From Spirochaetales bacterium Spiro_10 (GTDB lineage Bacteria; Spirochaetota; Spirochaetia; Treponematales; Treponemataceae): a stretch of DNA of 55,613 nt. A program made the position numbers and the translations under genes. Below the pieces are notes generated by a model. The model saw only the letters and a program-made list of their open reading frames with translations. It did not search any database and was not told the DNA's origin. Location of the stretch: assembly GCA_001604405.1 (NCBI GenBank), contig LVBL01000012.1, positions 1-55,613 on the forward strand. Direction: 5' to 3'. This document shows, one piece after another, positions 24,728-33,050 of the stretch (positions within the stretch are counted from its first letter, which is position 1; each line of letters opens with the position of its first letter).

Positions 24728-25756
24728 GTGACGGTCCTCCCCGGAACCGCCTGGCGTTCCATCCGGGATTTCCAGCATAACCTCTATCATGAATTATCGA
24801 TCGACCCCGCCCGCCCCGGGCCGGAGGTACGCCTGTTCGGGGATATCGTCTACCGCGACGGCCCCGCCCCGAGGGCCTTTTGGCACAAGACCGCGCTCGA
24901 AGCCCCGTTTATCGCCGAATTCGCCTCGATAAAGGAGGCGGCCGACATCCTCCGGGCCATCCAGCGGAACTGGGCCCACTGCCCCATCGCCTCCTTCCGC
25001 CGCGCCGAGCTCATCCGCGAACGCCTCCCGCATGTCTCCGAAAAGCCCCGCGAGTTCCCGTATATCGTACCCCGCGCCCCGATGGGCCTGTGGGGCCTCA
25101 TCGACGACAAGACCCTTTTCGCCTCCGCCCGCACCTCGAGCCCCTTCCCGGGCGGGGAGCTCCGTTTCGTCGAGGATCACGAGAATCCCCCGAGCCGGGC
25201 GTATCTCAAGATGTACGAGGCCCTCGCCTGGGTGAGCGCGCTGACCGGGGCGGACGAGACTTTGAACGGGGATTCAGCTGGTGATGGCGGGTCTGCTTCT
25301 TCTATACCTACCGGTAGGTATACTACAGTCCTTCCCGGACCCGGATCCCGCTGTCTCGACGCGGGGGCCTGTCCCGGCGGCTGGACCTGGGCCCTCACCC
25401 GCCTCGGGGCCTCCGTCACCGCCATCGACCGCGCCGAGCTCCATCCCTCGCTCATGGCACACCCGGACGTCACCTTCATCAAGCATGACGCCTTCACCCT
25501 CTCACCGGAGGAACTCGGGCCCCAGGACTGGGTGTGCTCGGACGTCATCTGCTATCCGCCCCGCCTCCTCGAATGGGTCAACAAGTGGCTCGAATCGGGA
25601 CTCTGCCAGAACTATATCTGCACGATCAAGATGCAGGGAAACGCGGACCACGAGACGACCCGGGCCTTTGCCGACATCCCGGGAAGCCGCGTCGTCCACC
25701 TGACGGCGAACAAAAACGAGCTCACCTGGATTCGCCTGGCCCCTTCCGCGACCTGA
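24728..25756 (+). CDS. RlmM-like SAM-dependent 2'-O-methyltransferase
   Basis: A 342-residue Rossmann methyltransferase resembling RlmM/FtsJ-type rRNA ribose methylases. Visible are SAM motif I CLDAGACPGGWTWAL, the motif IV Asp in DWVCSDVICYP, Lys in CTIKMQGN and a C-terminal NKNELTW block, consistent with a K-D-K-E tetrad. The N-terminal half (to about 170) is a substrate-binding region. The GTG start abuts the PilZ stop, with AGGAAG upstream. An unusual Ser/Gly/Thr-rich stretch just before motif I is encoded by lower-GC DNA containing a 20-bp perfect palindrome. The rRNA target is not proven. Confidence 0.85.
   Translation: MTVLPGTAWRSIRDFQHNLYHELSIDPARPGPEVRLFGDIVYRDGPAPRAFWHKTALEAPFIAEFASIKEAADILRAIQRNWAHCPIASFRRAELIRERLPHVSEKPREFPYIVPRAPMGLWGLIDDKTLFASARTSSPFPGGELRFVEDHENPPSRAYLKMYEALAWVSALTGADETLNGDSAGDGGSASSIPTGRYTTVLPGPGSRCLDAGACPGGWTWALTRLGASVTAIDRAELHPSLMAHPDVTFIKHDAFTLSPEELGPQDWVCSDVICYPPRLLEWVNKWLESGLCQNYICTIKMQGNADHETTRAFADIPGSRVVHLTANKNELTWIRLAPSAT
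25303..25322. repeat. 20-bp perfect palindrome inside the methyltransferase gene
   Basis: The 20 bases centred between 25312 and 25313 are self-complementary (TATACCTACC and its complement). It lies in a segment of about 75 nt (25259-25333) that is less GC-rich than its flanks and encodes a low-complexity loop absent from my expectation of the family. No second copy was noticed in the window. Confidence 0.8.
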
Positions 25757-25767
25757 GCCTTTTCCGC

Positions 25768-25773
25768 TATACT
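25768..25773 (+). promoter_or_regulatory. Candidate -10 box for pyrE
   Basis: TATACT lies 44 nt upstream of the pyrE start, just past the methyltransferase stop. The -35 at 17-nt spacing (TCCGCG) is poor, so this is tentative. No attenuator-like terminator was seen between it and pyrE. Confidence 0.35.
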
Positions 25774-25817
25774 CCCCCCAACTTACGCATGCGGGCGTAT
25801 AAACCGCGGAGGCCTTT

Positions 25818-26417
25818 ATGATCGATGTCGTTTCCGTCCTTTCGGACTGTCGCGCGCTCCTCGCCGGGCATTTCCTGCTCTCGTCGGGCAAGCATTCCTC
25901 TCAGTATTTCCAGTGCGCGCGCCTCCTCCAATACCCCGACCGGGCCGAGAAGGTCATCGCGACGGTGGCGGACAAGATCCGCGCCCTCGTCGCGACGGGC
26001 AATTTCAAGGCCGACTCCGTGATCGGACCCGCGATGGGAGGCATCGTCGTGGCCTACGAGCTCGGGCGCCAACTCGGACTTCCCGCCTTCTTCACCGAAC
26101 GGAACGACGAGGGAACGATGACCCTCAGGCGCGGCTTCGAGATAGCCAAGGGCGAGCGGATCATCATCGCCGAGGACGTGGTGACGACGGGAAAATCGAC
26201 CCTCGAGACAGCCGAACAGATCAAGGCTATGGGGGGCATCGTCGTGGCCTCAATCTGCGTCGTGGACCGCCGTCCCGAAGGCGCCGCCGATCCCTTCCCC
26301 TGGCCCCTCTTCGCGGCCCTCCGCCAGCCGGCCGTCCTCTGGGACGCCGAGTCCTGCCCCCTCTGCAAGGAAGGAAAGACGCCCGCCGTCAAGCCGGGAT
26401 CGAGAAAGGTGTTCTAA
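25818..26417 (+). CDS. pyrE: Orotate phosphoribosyltransferase
   Basis: This enzyme transfers phosphoribose from PRPP to orotate, making OMP for UMP synthesis. The 199-residue product has the type-I PRPP-binding motif IIIAEDVVTTGKS, the GPAMGGIVVAYELG block and the catalytic-loop region FFTERNDEGTMTLRRGF. The start has CGGAGG 6 nt upstream. The C-terminal CPLCKEG is a small Cys pair of unknown use. The next enzyme, pyrF, is over 20 kb away in a separate pyr operon. Confidence 0.95.
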   Translation: MIDVVSVLSDCRALLAGHFLLSSGKHSSQYFQCARLLQYPDRAEKVIATVADKIRALVATGNFKADSVIGPAMGGIVVAYELGRQLGLPAFFTERNDEGTMTLRRGFEIAKGERIIIAEDVVTTGKSTLETAEQIKAMGGIVVASICVVDRRPEGAADPFPWPLFAALRQPAVLWDAESCPLCKEGKTPAVKPGSRKVF

Positions 26418-26470
26418 CTCGGAAAGTCGTTCGACACACAGGCCCGATTTCGCCCCGGCGCCTTAAACCG

Positions 26471-27298
26471 TCACGGCGCGGTGCGGGAAAGGCCCATGGT
26501 ATTCCGCACCGTGATCGTGAAGGCCGGCGGGGCACCCGAGTACGCTATGCCGGTTGAATAATACACCTGAAGGCACCCGGTATCTTCCACGAAGTCGGGA
26601 TAGCCCGAAATCGGCGTTAACGTCCCCGGAGGATCTACCGAAAGCCGGGTGTCGGTAAAACCGATATACTGATATGAACCCGCATGCACGACAGTGGTCG
26701 CATACGCCGTCCCGTTTATCGTGATCGACGGGATATCGCCTTCATGTACGAGATTGCTCAGATCCAGGTTGAAGCAGAGGACATAGGTAGTAGTGGTCCC
26801 GTTGTCGTAGAGTACGACGCAGGCCCCCTCCGGCCGCGGAGGCGGCGTGTCGCAGCGCAAGGAGAGATCCCAGGCGTGTTCGACACCGTCGAACATGAAA
26901 AAAACGCGCCCTGTAAAATCGGCTGAGTGGCTAGTGCCTTCCACGGTGGATAGTATGTCTTGAGGAAACGTAAGCACGATCGACTGCTGGTCCGGAGAAA
27001 GGGTGATCGACCAGCCTGACAACTCCTCGCCATAGAACTGTTGATAATCGGGCACTATCACATGACAACGCGGATTCCACAGATGGAAGGTCACTACGAT
27101 ATCGGTCGCCGAGGGGACGGTCGCGATACCGTCGCGGTCAGGCTCGGTGGGCACGGAGACGCTCTGCGAGACGAATTCGACGCCGTTGGTATACCGTTCA
27201 AAGTACTCCCGAACGGGGGAATAATAATCCGAGCAGGACGCGAACAGAACGACGGCACAAAGAGACATGCTAAACAAGGCGTTGTTCGTCCGCGACAC
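26471..27298 (-). CDS. Predicted lipoprotein, unknown function
   Basis: A 275-residue protein with signal peptide MSRTNNALFSMSLCAVVLF and lipobox FASC (Cys22). The GTG start at 27298 has a strong AGGAGG 7 nt upstream; a longer ATG start at 27367 would lie inside the promoter -35, so it was rejected. The mature part is beta-rich with four further Cys, and no domain was recognised. It is less GC-rich than housekeeping genes around it and converges on pyrE with a 53-nt gap and no visible terminator. Confidence 0.75.
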   Translation of the reverse strand: MSRTNNALFSMSLCAVVLFASCSDYYSPVREYFERYTNGVEFVSQSVSVPTEPDRDGIATVPSATDIVVTFHLWNPRCHVIVPDYQQFYGEELSGWSITLSPDQQSIVLTFPQDILSTVEGTSHSADFTGRVFFMFDGVEHAWDLSLRCDTPPPRPEGACVVLYDNGTTTTYVLCFNLDLSNLVHEGDIPSITINGTAYATTVVHAGSYQYIGFTDTRLSVDPPGTLTPISGYPDFVEDTGCLQVYYSTGIAYSGAPPAFTITVRNTMGLSRTAP

Positions 27299-27338
27299 GT
27301 ATCCCTCCTGAACGGCAAACCCTGCCGATACGTCAATC

Positions 27339-27367
27339 AGTATAGTCCGCTTCCCCGCCGATATCAA
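27339..27367 (-). promoter_or_regulatory. Promoter of the lipoprotein at 27298
   Basis: TTGATA (27362-27367), 17 nt, TATACT (27339-27344) on the minus strand, giving a start near 27332 and a leader of about 35 nt with AGGAGG. Confidence 0.85.
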
Positions 27368-27451
27368 GAAAACCTGACTGTGCCTGGCGTCGGTGTCGAC
27401 AATGGGTTGGGCTCACAAGAGCGCGCGGGTATTTATAACCGCATCAAGTAA

Positions 27452-27480
27452 TTGTCATGAACCTCATTAGTTCCTATAAT
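27452..27480 (+). promoter_or_regulatory. Promoter of the lipoprotein at 27511
   Basis: TTGTCA (27452-27457), 17 nt, perfect TATAAT (27475-27480), with the start near 27487 and an AAAGAGG site before the ATG. It is divergent from the promoter at 27339-27367; the 27299-27510 gap holds only these two promoters. Confidence 0.9.
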
Positions 27481-27510
27481 GGACAAAATTACTATTTAAA
27501 GAGGTATTCC

Positions 27511-28305
27511 ATGAAACACAAAAAAACATTGTCACTCGCCTTGGTAATCTCGATATCGGTATTCATTATTGGCTGTTCATCGGATGGAGGGTCAGGACCA
27601 GGCGACGCATCGGAGCTCGTCGGAACGTGGTCAGCCTCGGTTAGTAAGCCAATTACCGATCATTCGGGAACTGTCATCGGCACCGAGGTCTCCTCAATCG
27701 AATTTATCCTGAGGGAAGACGGAACCTTCGAGATGTACGAAACCGAGACGGAGACATACCCTTCCAACCCCGCGAGCAACGAAGCGGACTATGACGCGAC
27801 GAAAGGAACCTACAGCGCAGAAGACGGTATTCTTGCCATAACGCCTGAATACTTTGCGGACAGCGACTCTCCCTTTCAGGGCGTGATTGACTGGCAACCC
27901 GAGAATGGATACGTTGCCCGCCCTTACGCGATAATCAACGACAAGCTCTGCTACGGCGTCATGGCACGACAAGGAACGGGAACGAACGTATCAGGAGACT
28001 GGACAATCCAGTCCACCATCATAGACGAAGACGATTTCGACGGAGACGGAAACGCGACCGAGCGTATAAACGTGAAAACCACCTATCTTATCAACACAGC
28101 AACCGAATCCCTCATGGGCGGCGAAGCCTTCTATAACGGCACGACCTGGACGACGTTTGATACTTGGACTGCGGACATTACGATCGTCGATCCCAATACC
28201 GCGCGTATTACTTATGAAGAAGGTAATGTCGAGGAGTCCGAGTTCATCGTGACGGACAGATATCTGCTCGTTAACTCCGATTATTACGCGATGACACGGC
28301 AGTAA
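27511..28305 (+). CDS. Predicted lipoprotein, unknown function
   Basis: A 264-residue lipoprotein: signal MKHKKTLSLALVISISVFII with lipobox IIGC (Cys22), then a Ser/Gly linker. Two similar beta-rich halves follow, each opening with a strand pattern like LVGTWSASV and VSGDWTIQS, reminiscent of lipocalin-like sheets. The start at 27511 was chosen over 27457 because the longer form would overlap the promoter. An acidic DEDDFDGDGNATE stretch could bind calcium. A terminator follows. No specific role could be assigned. Confidence 0.75.
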   Translation: MKHKKTLSLALVISISVFIIGCSSDGGSGPGDASELVGTWSASVSKPITDHSGTVIGTEVSSIEFILREDGTFEMYETETETYPSNPASNEADYDATKGTYSAEDGILAITPEYFADSDSPFQGVIDWQPENGYVARPYAIINDKLCYGVMARQGTGTNVSGDWTIQSTIIDEDDFDGDGNATERINVKTTYLINTATESLMGGEAFYNGTTWTTFDTWTADITIVDPNTARITYEEGNVEESEFIVTDRYLLVNSDYYAMTRQ

Positions 28306-28345
28306 AACCTACATGTTTCCGTTAAAACAAGCTTAATCAAACAAG

Positions 28346-28378
28346 AAGGGGTGACGCATCGGTCACCCCTTTTCTTTT
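28346..28378 (+). terminator. Rho-independent terminator
   Basis: AAGGGGTGAC (28346-28355), loop GCATCG, GTCACCCCTT (28362-28371), then TTCTTTT. A 10-bp perfect stem ends the lipoprotein transcript just before the MFS-HEAT gene. Confidence 0.92.
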
Positions 28379-28389
28379 GACCGCCCTTG

Positions 28390-28398
28390 TGCTACAAA
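28390..28398 (+). promoter_or_regulatory. Extended -10 of a possible leaderless promoter (MFS-HEAT gene)
   Basis: TGCTACAAA is an extended -10 (TG-n-TACAAA) ending 6 nt before the ATG at 28405. No good -35 and no Shine-Dalgarno site are present. Confidence 0.4.
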
Positions 28399-28404
28399 AA
28401 TTGT

Positions 28405-30756
28405 ATGCGTAAACAATTGACGCAAGCCCAGCTCGTGCGGGCCATGCGCGTCAGCGTCTTTTCGGGCGCGGCCTCCGTGGTGTGGCAGCTCGTCTGCTCG
28501 ATCCAGCCCCTCTTCAACGTCTTCTTCCAGAATTACCTCGGCGCGAGCGCGGGACAACTCGGCCTGCTCGTTTCGATAATCCAGGCGGCGGCCGTCTTCC
28601 AGATCGCCGGGATCATCCTATTCGGCCTGATCGGGCGGCAAAAACCGATCTTCATCGTCGGACACGTCATCCACCGCTCGCTTACCGCGGTCATCGCCTT
28701 TGTGGCTTTTTACGTGGCCCGCGGCGGCTCCTCCGAGCGCGGGATCGTCATCATCATCCTGGCGATGGGCCTATCCTGGGTCTTCGCGAACGCCTCGAGC
28801 GCCTGCTGGTGGGGCTGGGTCGCGGACATCTTCCCGGAGTCAATGCGCGGCGGCTTTTTCATGCGCAGGTCCGCCGTAATCCAGGTGGTGAACATCGCCT
28901 GGTTCTTCCTCGCGAGCACTCTCCTCGACGCCTTCCCGAAGGAATCGGCCATGACGGTCTTCGGCGTGCTCCTGTCGGTCGGCGCGGTCTCGGGCCTCCT
29001 CGACATCGTGAGCCAAATCGTGACCCCCGAGCCCTTGCCCGAGCGAAAGGCCGTCTTCGAGACGGCGACGGTCCTCGAGCCGCTCGCGAACAGGGACTTC
29101 GTGCGCTACGCGGTGGCGATCGGGCTCGCCGTCTTCTCGATGAACATGATCGGTCCCTTCCAGGCCCCCTACGTCGTCAACCCCGAGAGAATCGGCGCGC
29201 CGAACACCTGGCTCGGCATCATGTCGATGCTTTCGCAGTTCATATGGGTGCTTGTCGCCCCGTTCTGGGGGACGATCATGGACCGCTGGGGACGGAAGCC
29301 CGTCGTGACGGCGGGGACGCTCCTCGTGCTCGGCTGGGCCGGTTACCTCGTCCTGACTCCGGGGAATTACGTGATCGTACTTCCGCTCATCGCGGTGGCG
29401 ACGGGTTTTCTCGCGCCGGCCTTCTGGGAGGGCTCCAACCAGATGATGCTCTCGCTCGCGCCCGAGAAAAACCGCGTGTCCTACGTCGCCTGGTATCTCG
29501 CGATCGTCGGCCTCGTGTCCGCGCCGGGCTCGCTCGCGGGGGGACTCCTCACCGACGCCCTCGCGGGCTTCTCCTTCCGCGCGGGACCCTTCGCCTTCGC
29601 GAACTTCCACGTCGTCCAGCTCGTCTCCATCGTCCTCTGCTGCGGTTGCGCCTTCCTCGTCAGCCGCGTGCGGGAGGGATCGGAAAAGCCGTTCGGCTAC
29701 GTGATCGGCCAGATCGCGAACCCGCTCATACTCCGGACATTCCAGCACCTCGACTCGCTCGGCAAGTCGCAGTCGCCGGGCGCGAACGCGGACATCCTGC
29801 GGGGCATAGGCGGGAGGGGAGCCGCGCTCGCGATACGCGACGTCATGGAAAAACTCGAAGACCCCGACACGGAGGTGCAGGAGGAGGCGGCGCGCACGCT
29901 CGGGCGCATCGCCCCGAGGCGCGTCACATCGCCCGCGGTCGACGCCCTCATCCTCCGCCTCCTCGACCCCGCCTCGGACATCCGGGTCCCGGCCGCGCGC
30001 GCCCTCGGCAAGATCGGCGACCGCAAGGCGGTGGGCGCGCTGGTCGGCTGCCTCCACGAGCCGGGGGAGGAGCTCCAGCGGGCCTGCCTCGAGGCGCTCG
30101 CCGACATCGGCGACGAGGGGGCGATCGAGCAGGTCATGCTCTTCCTGCGCCAGACGCGCACCGACCGGATGCGGCAGGCGGGAACGCAGGCGGCGGCCCG
30201 GCTCGGCGTCTTCGAGGCGGCATGGGAGATATATCCCGCGCTCCTTCACACCACCTCAAAGACCGCGCGCAAGCAGTACGCGATCGCGATGGCGAACATA
30301 CTCGCGCAGGGAGACGGCTTCTACGAGTACGTGTCGGGCTCGGCTACCGTCGTCGAGGGCAGGCAAAAGCGGCTCGTCGCGCGGTTCGCGTCGAACATGC
30401 GCGAGGTCCGGGAACGCCTGCGGCGCGGCGAACGGAACGCCGCGCGGGAGCGGAACGCGTCGAAGGACCGCGATCCGACGGAGGCGGTCAGGACCGCGCT
30501 GGAGGAGGACCGGAGCGAGGCGGCGCTCGCGGCGGTGATACGGTTCGTGAACGGGCTTTTCGACGAGATCTTCGGGTCGGAGATGGGCAGGGACGCCCTC
30601 TACCGCGTGGACCAGCGGCTCGGCATCCTTTCGTGGATGATGGAGGAGGCCGAGGCCTATCTCGAATCCCGCCCCGAGGGGACGACGGAAGAGGATTTCC
30701 GCGACACCTGCCGCCTCGTCACCCTTCTCGCGCTCTATTTCCTCGCCTCGTATTGA
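28405..30756 (+). CDS. MFS transporter fused to C-terminal HEAT repeats
   Basis: A 783-residue protein in three parts. Residues 1 to about 430 are a 12-helix major-facilitator domain, with the loop motif GTIMDRWGRKPVV. From about 470 to 600, four or so HEAT-like repeats follow (EVQEEAARTLGRIAP, DIRVPAARALGKIGDRKAV, LQRACLEALADIGDEGAI). Residues from about 610 are a charged helical region. HEAT modules usually bind proteins, so the tail may recruit a cytosolic partner. The substrate is unknown. The start at 28405 follows an extended -10 by 6 nt. A CBS-SpoIIE phosphatase follows. Confidence 0.82.
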   Translation: MRKQLTQAQLVRAMRVSVFSGAASVVWQLVCSIQPLFNVFFQNYLGASAGQLGLLVSIIQAAAVFQIAGIILFGLIGRQKPIFIVGHVIHRSLTAVIAFVAFYVARGGSSERGIVIIILAMGLSWVFANASSACWWGWVADIFPESMRGGFFMRRSAVIQVVNIAWFFLASTLLDAFPKESAMTVFGVLLSVGAVSGLLDIVSQIVTPEPLPERKAVFETATVLEPLANRDFVRYAVAIGLAVFSMNMIGPFQAPYVVNPERIGAPNTWLGIMSMLSQFIWVLVAPFWGTIMDRWGRKPVVTAGTLLVLGWAGYLVLTPGNYVIVLPLIAVATGFLAPAFWEGSNQMMLSLAPEKNRVSYVAWYLAIVGLVSAPGSLAGGLLTDALAGFSFRAGPFAFANFHVVQLVSIVLCCGCAFLVSRVREGSEKPFGYVIGQIANPLILRTFQHLDSLGKSQSPGANADILRGIGGRGAALAIRDVMEKLEDPDTEVQEEAARTLGRIAPRRVTSPAVDALILRLLDPASDIRVPAARALGKIGDRKAVGALVGCLHEPGEELQRACLEALADIGDEGAIEQVMLFLRQTRTDRMRQAGTQAAARLGVFEAAWEIYPALLHTTSKTARKQYAIAMANILAQGDGFYEYVSGSATVVEGRQKRLVARFASNMREVRERLRRGERNAARERNASKDRDPTEAVRTALEEDRSEAALAAVIRFVNGLFDEIFGSEMGRDALYRVDQRLGILSWMMEEAEAYLESRPEGTTEEDFRDTCRLVTLLALYFLASY

Positions 30757-30772
30757 CGGGCGCGCGCCAATA

Positions 30773-30797
30773 CCCGCGCGACACGGGCGGTTTTTTT
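30773..30797 (+). terminator. Weak candidate terminator
   Basis: A short CCCG/CGGG stem with a CGCGACA loop is followed by seven T residues (30791-30797). The stem is short, but the T-run and the position between the MFS-HEAT stop and the next promoter support termination. Confidence 0.4.
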
Positions 30798-30801
30798 GTC
30801 G

Positions 30802-30830
30802 TTGACGATTCGGCGATTCGGGCTGATACT
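30802..30830 (+). promoter_or_regulatory. Promoter adjacent to the SpoIIE-type gene start
   Basis: TTGACG (30802-30807), 17 nt, GATACT (30825-30830). The ATG at 30837 is 7 nt past the -10, so transcription would begin at the start codon and give a leaderless mRNA. No Shine-Dalgarno site precedes the ATG. Confidence 0.75.
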
Positions 30831-30836
30831 GTGCTC

Positions 30837-32039
30837 ATGGTACACATCGAGGCGCTTAAGGACAAGCCCAATCTGCAGAACGAGTTCAGCTATCGCCAGG
30901 TGGGTTCCGCGGCCTGGCAGATCGATCCCGTCGACGTCAGTTCGTCGCTCGAGTTCGTCATGGACCTCTTCAACGCGACGCCGGACCTTCCGGCGATCCC
31001 GGTCGAGCGGAACGGGACGCTCATCGGAATCCTCGAGCGGACGCACGTCGAGAAGATGACCGAGTCGGCCTGGGCGCGATTCTGGCAAAAGGACCTCGAC
31101 GCGTACATAACCGCCCCCCTCCTTTCCCTCCGCGCCGACGACTATATCGAAAAGCACATCGCGCGGGGGATGCAGCTCAACAACGAGCAGGGGATACGGT
31201 ATTTCGCCGTGTACCACCGGAAGGCCTTTTTCGGCATAGCCGGGCTCCACCGCATGCTCGAGCGCATGACGGAGCTTCGCACCAAGGACCTCGAGAAGGC
31301 GCACATGGTCCAGCGGCACCTCATCGATACGAACTGCGCGGCGAACGACCCGAGGCTTTCCGTGCTGACCTGGAACCGCATGGCGAACGAGGTGGGCGGG
31401 GACTTCTACAAGGACTTCTGCCTTTCGGGCGGCAACGGGGACCGGCATCTTATAGGCTGTTTCGACGTCTCCGGCAAGAACGTCGCCGCATCGCTTTCAA
31501 CGATGGCGATCGGCTCCTTCTTCACCGCCCTCTCGCTCTTCGATTCGGGTTCCAAGCCCTTCGGGGAGATAACCGCCCTGATGGACGCATACGTGCAGAG
31601 CCTGACCCCGAGCGAGGTATTCATAACCGCGGCGCTCTGTTACGTCGATTTCGCGAAGGCTTCCATTTTCATCCAGAACTGCGGACACACGCCGATTTAC
31701 CTCTTCATGCCCGGGGAGAACCGGAAGGTGGTCGGAAAGACCCTGACCGCGAATCTTCCGCCGCTCGGCATGGGCATCGTTGGCGGCGAGGAGGCGACCG
31801 GGTATCGCGTCCCCATCGTGCCCGGTTTGCGCGTGGTGATGTATACCGACGGAATCACCGACATGCTGACGCCCGACGGGGAGCGGCACGAGGAGGAGCG
31901 GACGCGCCAGCTGTTCGCAGCGACGTACGGAAAGTCGCCGCAGGACACGACGGCGGCCTACGAGAAAGCGGTAAACATGTGGATAAAGGAAGCGATGCTT
32001 CCGGACGACATAACGATCATGGACGTTCGTTTCAACTGA
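30837..32039 (+). CDS. CBS-domain SpoIIE/PP2C-type phosphatase
   Basis: A 400-residue cytosolic signalling protein. The N-terminal about 130 residues look like a CBS pair (AIPVERNGTLIGILERTHVEKM and a second half near YFAVYHRKAFFGIAGL), which often binds adenine nucleotides. The C-terminal about 240 residues are a SpoIIE/RsbU-type PP2C domain: GGDFYKDF, CFDVSGKNVAASL, NCGHTPIYLF, YTDGITDM and a final DDITIMDV. Such proteins dephosphorylate anti-anti-sigma factors. No STAS or anti-sigma gene lies beside it, so the target is unknown. It has its own promoter. Confidence 0.88.
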   Translation: MVHIEALKDKPNLQNEFSYRQVGSAAWQIDPVDVSSSLEFVMDLFNATPDLPAIPVERNGTLIGILERTHVEKMTESAWARFWQKDLDAYITAPLLSLRADDYIEKHIARGMQLNNEQGIRYFAVYHRKAFFGIAGLHRMLERMTELRTKDLEKAHMVQRHLIDTNCAANDPRLSVLTWNRMANEVGGDFYKDFCLSGGNGDRHLIGCFDVSGKNVAASLSTMAIGSFFTALSLFDSGSKPFGEITALMDAYVQSLTPSEVFITAALCYVDFAKASIFIQNCGHTPIYLFMPGENRKVVGKTLTANLPPLGMGIVGGEEATGYRVPIVPGLRVVMYTDGITDMLTPDGERHEEERTRQLFAATYGKSPQDTTAAYEKAVNMWIKEAMLPDDITIMDVRFN

Positions 32040-32121
32040 GATGGCAAGGCCGCGGCTCCCGTGGCGCGGCCGACGCGCGAGGCGACGCTCCCCCGGTCGC
32101 TTTTCATCCCGTCCGCGGCTG

Positions 32122-32130
32122 TGATATAAT
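32122..32130 (+). promoter_or_regulatory. Extended -10 promoter, probably leaderless (hydrolase)
   Basis: TGATATAAT is a perfect extended -10 (TG-n-TATAAT). It ends 8 nt before the ATG at 32139. The -35 is poor, as allowed with an extended -10. No Shine-Dalgarno site is present. Confidence 0.7.
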
Positions 32131-32138
32131 CGTTCCAC

Positions 32139-33038
32139 ATGTCCAGCGCAGATCCACGGGCGATCCGGGCCGCCGGTAAGCTTTTCAAAAAAACGGTATT
32201 CTCGGCAAAAACGCCGGTCAAGGCGGTTCGCGCCCACTACGAGGCTTTGCTCGGCACTTCAATCCTGCCGAACAACATCGACCGCCAGGAGGTCGACGTC
32301 GGCTCCGTTCCCGCCGACCTTCTCGTGCCTGAACTCGCCATAGGCGAGCGGACCATCCTCTACGCCCACGGCGGGGGATTCATAGCGGGCTCTCGCCGCG
32401 CGAGCGTCAATCTCTGCGCCTCGCTCGCGCACGAGTCGGCGTCCCGGCTCCTTTTGCCCGAGTACCGGCTCGCGCCGGAGTATCCCTACCCCACCGCCCT
32501 CGAGGACCTGTATCGCGCGTACTCCTGGCTTCTCAGAAAGGGAACCTCGCCCGAGGACATCATATTCGCGGGCGACGGCGCGGGCGCCAACCTCGTCCTC
32601 TCGCTTTCGCACTACCTCAAGACGAAGGCGGTGCCGAAGCCCGCGGCCGTCATCGCGCTATCGCCGTGGGTGGACCTGTCCTGCTCGAGCCAGGCCTTCC
32701 TCTCGCGGAAAAACCCCGACCCCATCCACAACCGCGAGTCCCTCGCGGCGCAGGCCCTGCAATACACCTGGCAGGACAACTTCGCGAACCCGCACGTATC
32801 CCCGATACTCGGCGACTTCACGGCCTTCCCCCCGCTTTTCATCCAGTGCGGCTCCGAGGAGATCCTTATCGACGACGCGCGCGCGCTCGCGGACCGGGCG
32901 TCCCGCGCGGGAGTGCCCGTGACGCTCGAGATCTGCGAGGGGATGTGGCACCTCTTTCAGGCCATCGACTCGCTTACGGCCGAGGCCCACTCGGCCGTCC
33001 GCCGGCTCGGGCAATGGGTTCGCGCGGGATACCGCTGA
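32139..33038 (+). CDS. HSL-family alpha/beta hydrolase lacking the nucleophile serine
   Basis: A 299-residue protein of the hormone-sensitive-lipase esterase family: oxyanion HGGGF, LLPEYRLAPEYPYPTALED, the acid region GSEEILIDDA and a histidine in WHLFQ. The nucleophile elbow, normally GDSAGG, reads GDGAGA (codons GGC GAC GGC GCG GGC GCC near 32570-32590). Serine is therefore replaced by glycine, and classical ester hydrolysis should not work. It could be a pseudo-enzyme with a binding role. It is followed 12 nt later by a U32 protein. Confidence 0.85.
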   Translation: MSSADPRAIRAAGKLFKKTVFSAKTPVKAVRAHYEALLGTSILPNNIDRQEVDVGSVPADLLVPELAIGERTILYAHGGGFIAGSRRASVNLCASLAHESASRLLLPEYRLAPEYPYPTALEDLYRAYSWLLRKGTSPEDIIFAGDGAGANLVLSLSHYLKTKAVPKPAAVIALSPWVDLSCSSQAFLSRKNPDPIHNRESLAAQALQYTWQDNFANPHVSPILGDFTAFPPLFIQCGSEEILIDDARALADRASRAGVPVTLEICEGMWHLFQAIDSLTAEAHSAVRRLGQWVRAGYR

Positions 33039-33050
33039 GGCGACGGTCGC

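Noticed and set aside
25303-25322. Rho-independent terminator at the palindrome
   Set aside because: It has no loop bases and no T-run, and it is inside an intact reading frame.
28482-30836. N-terminal extension of the SpoIIE-type protein through the MFS-HEAT gene
   Set aside because: The extension is an Arg-rich out-of-frame shadow of the MFS-HEAT gene; a promoter and an ATG at 30837 mark the true start.
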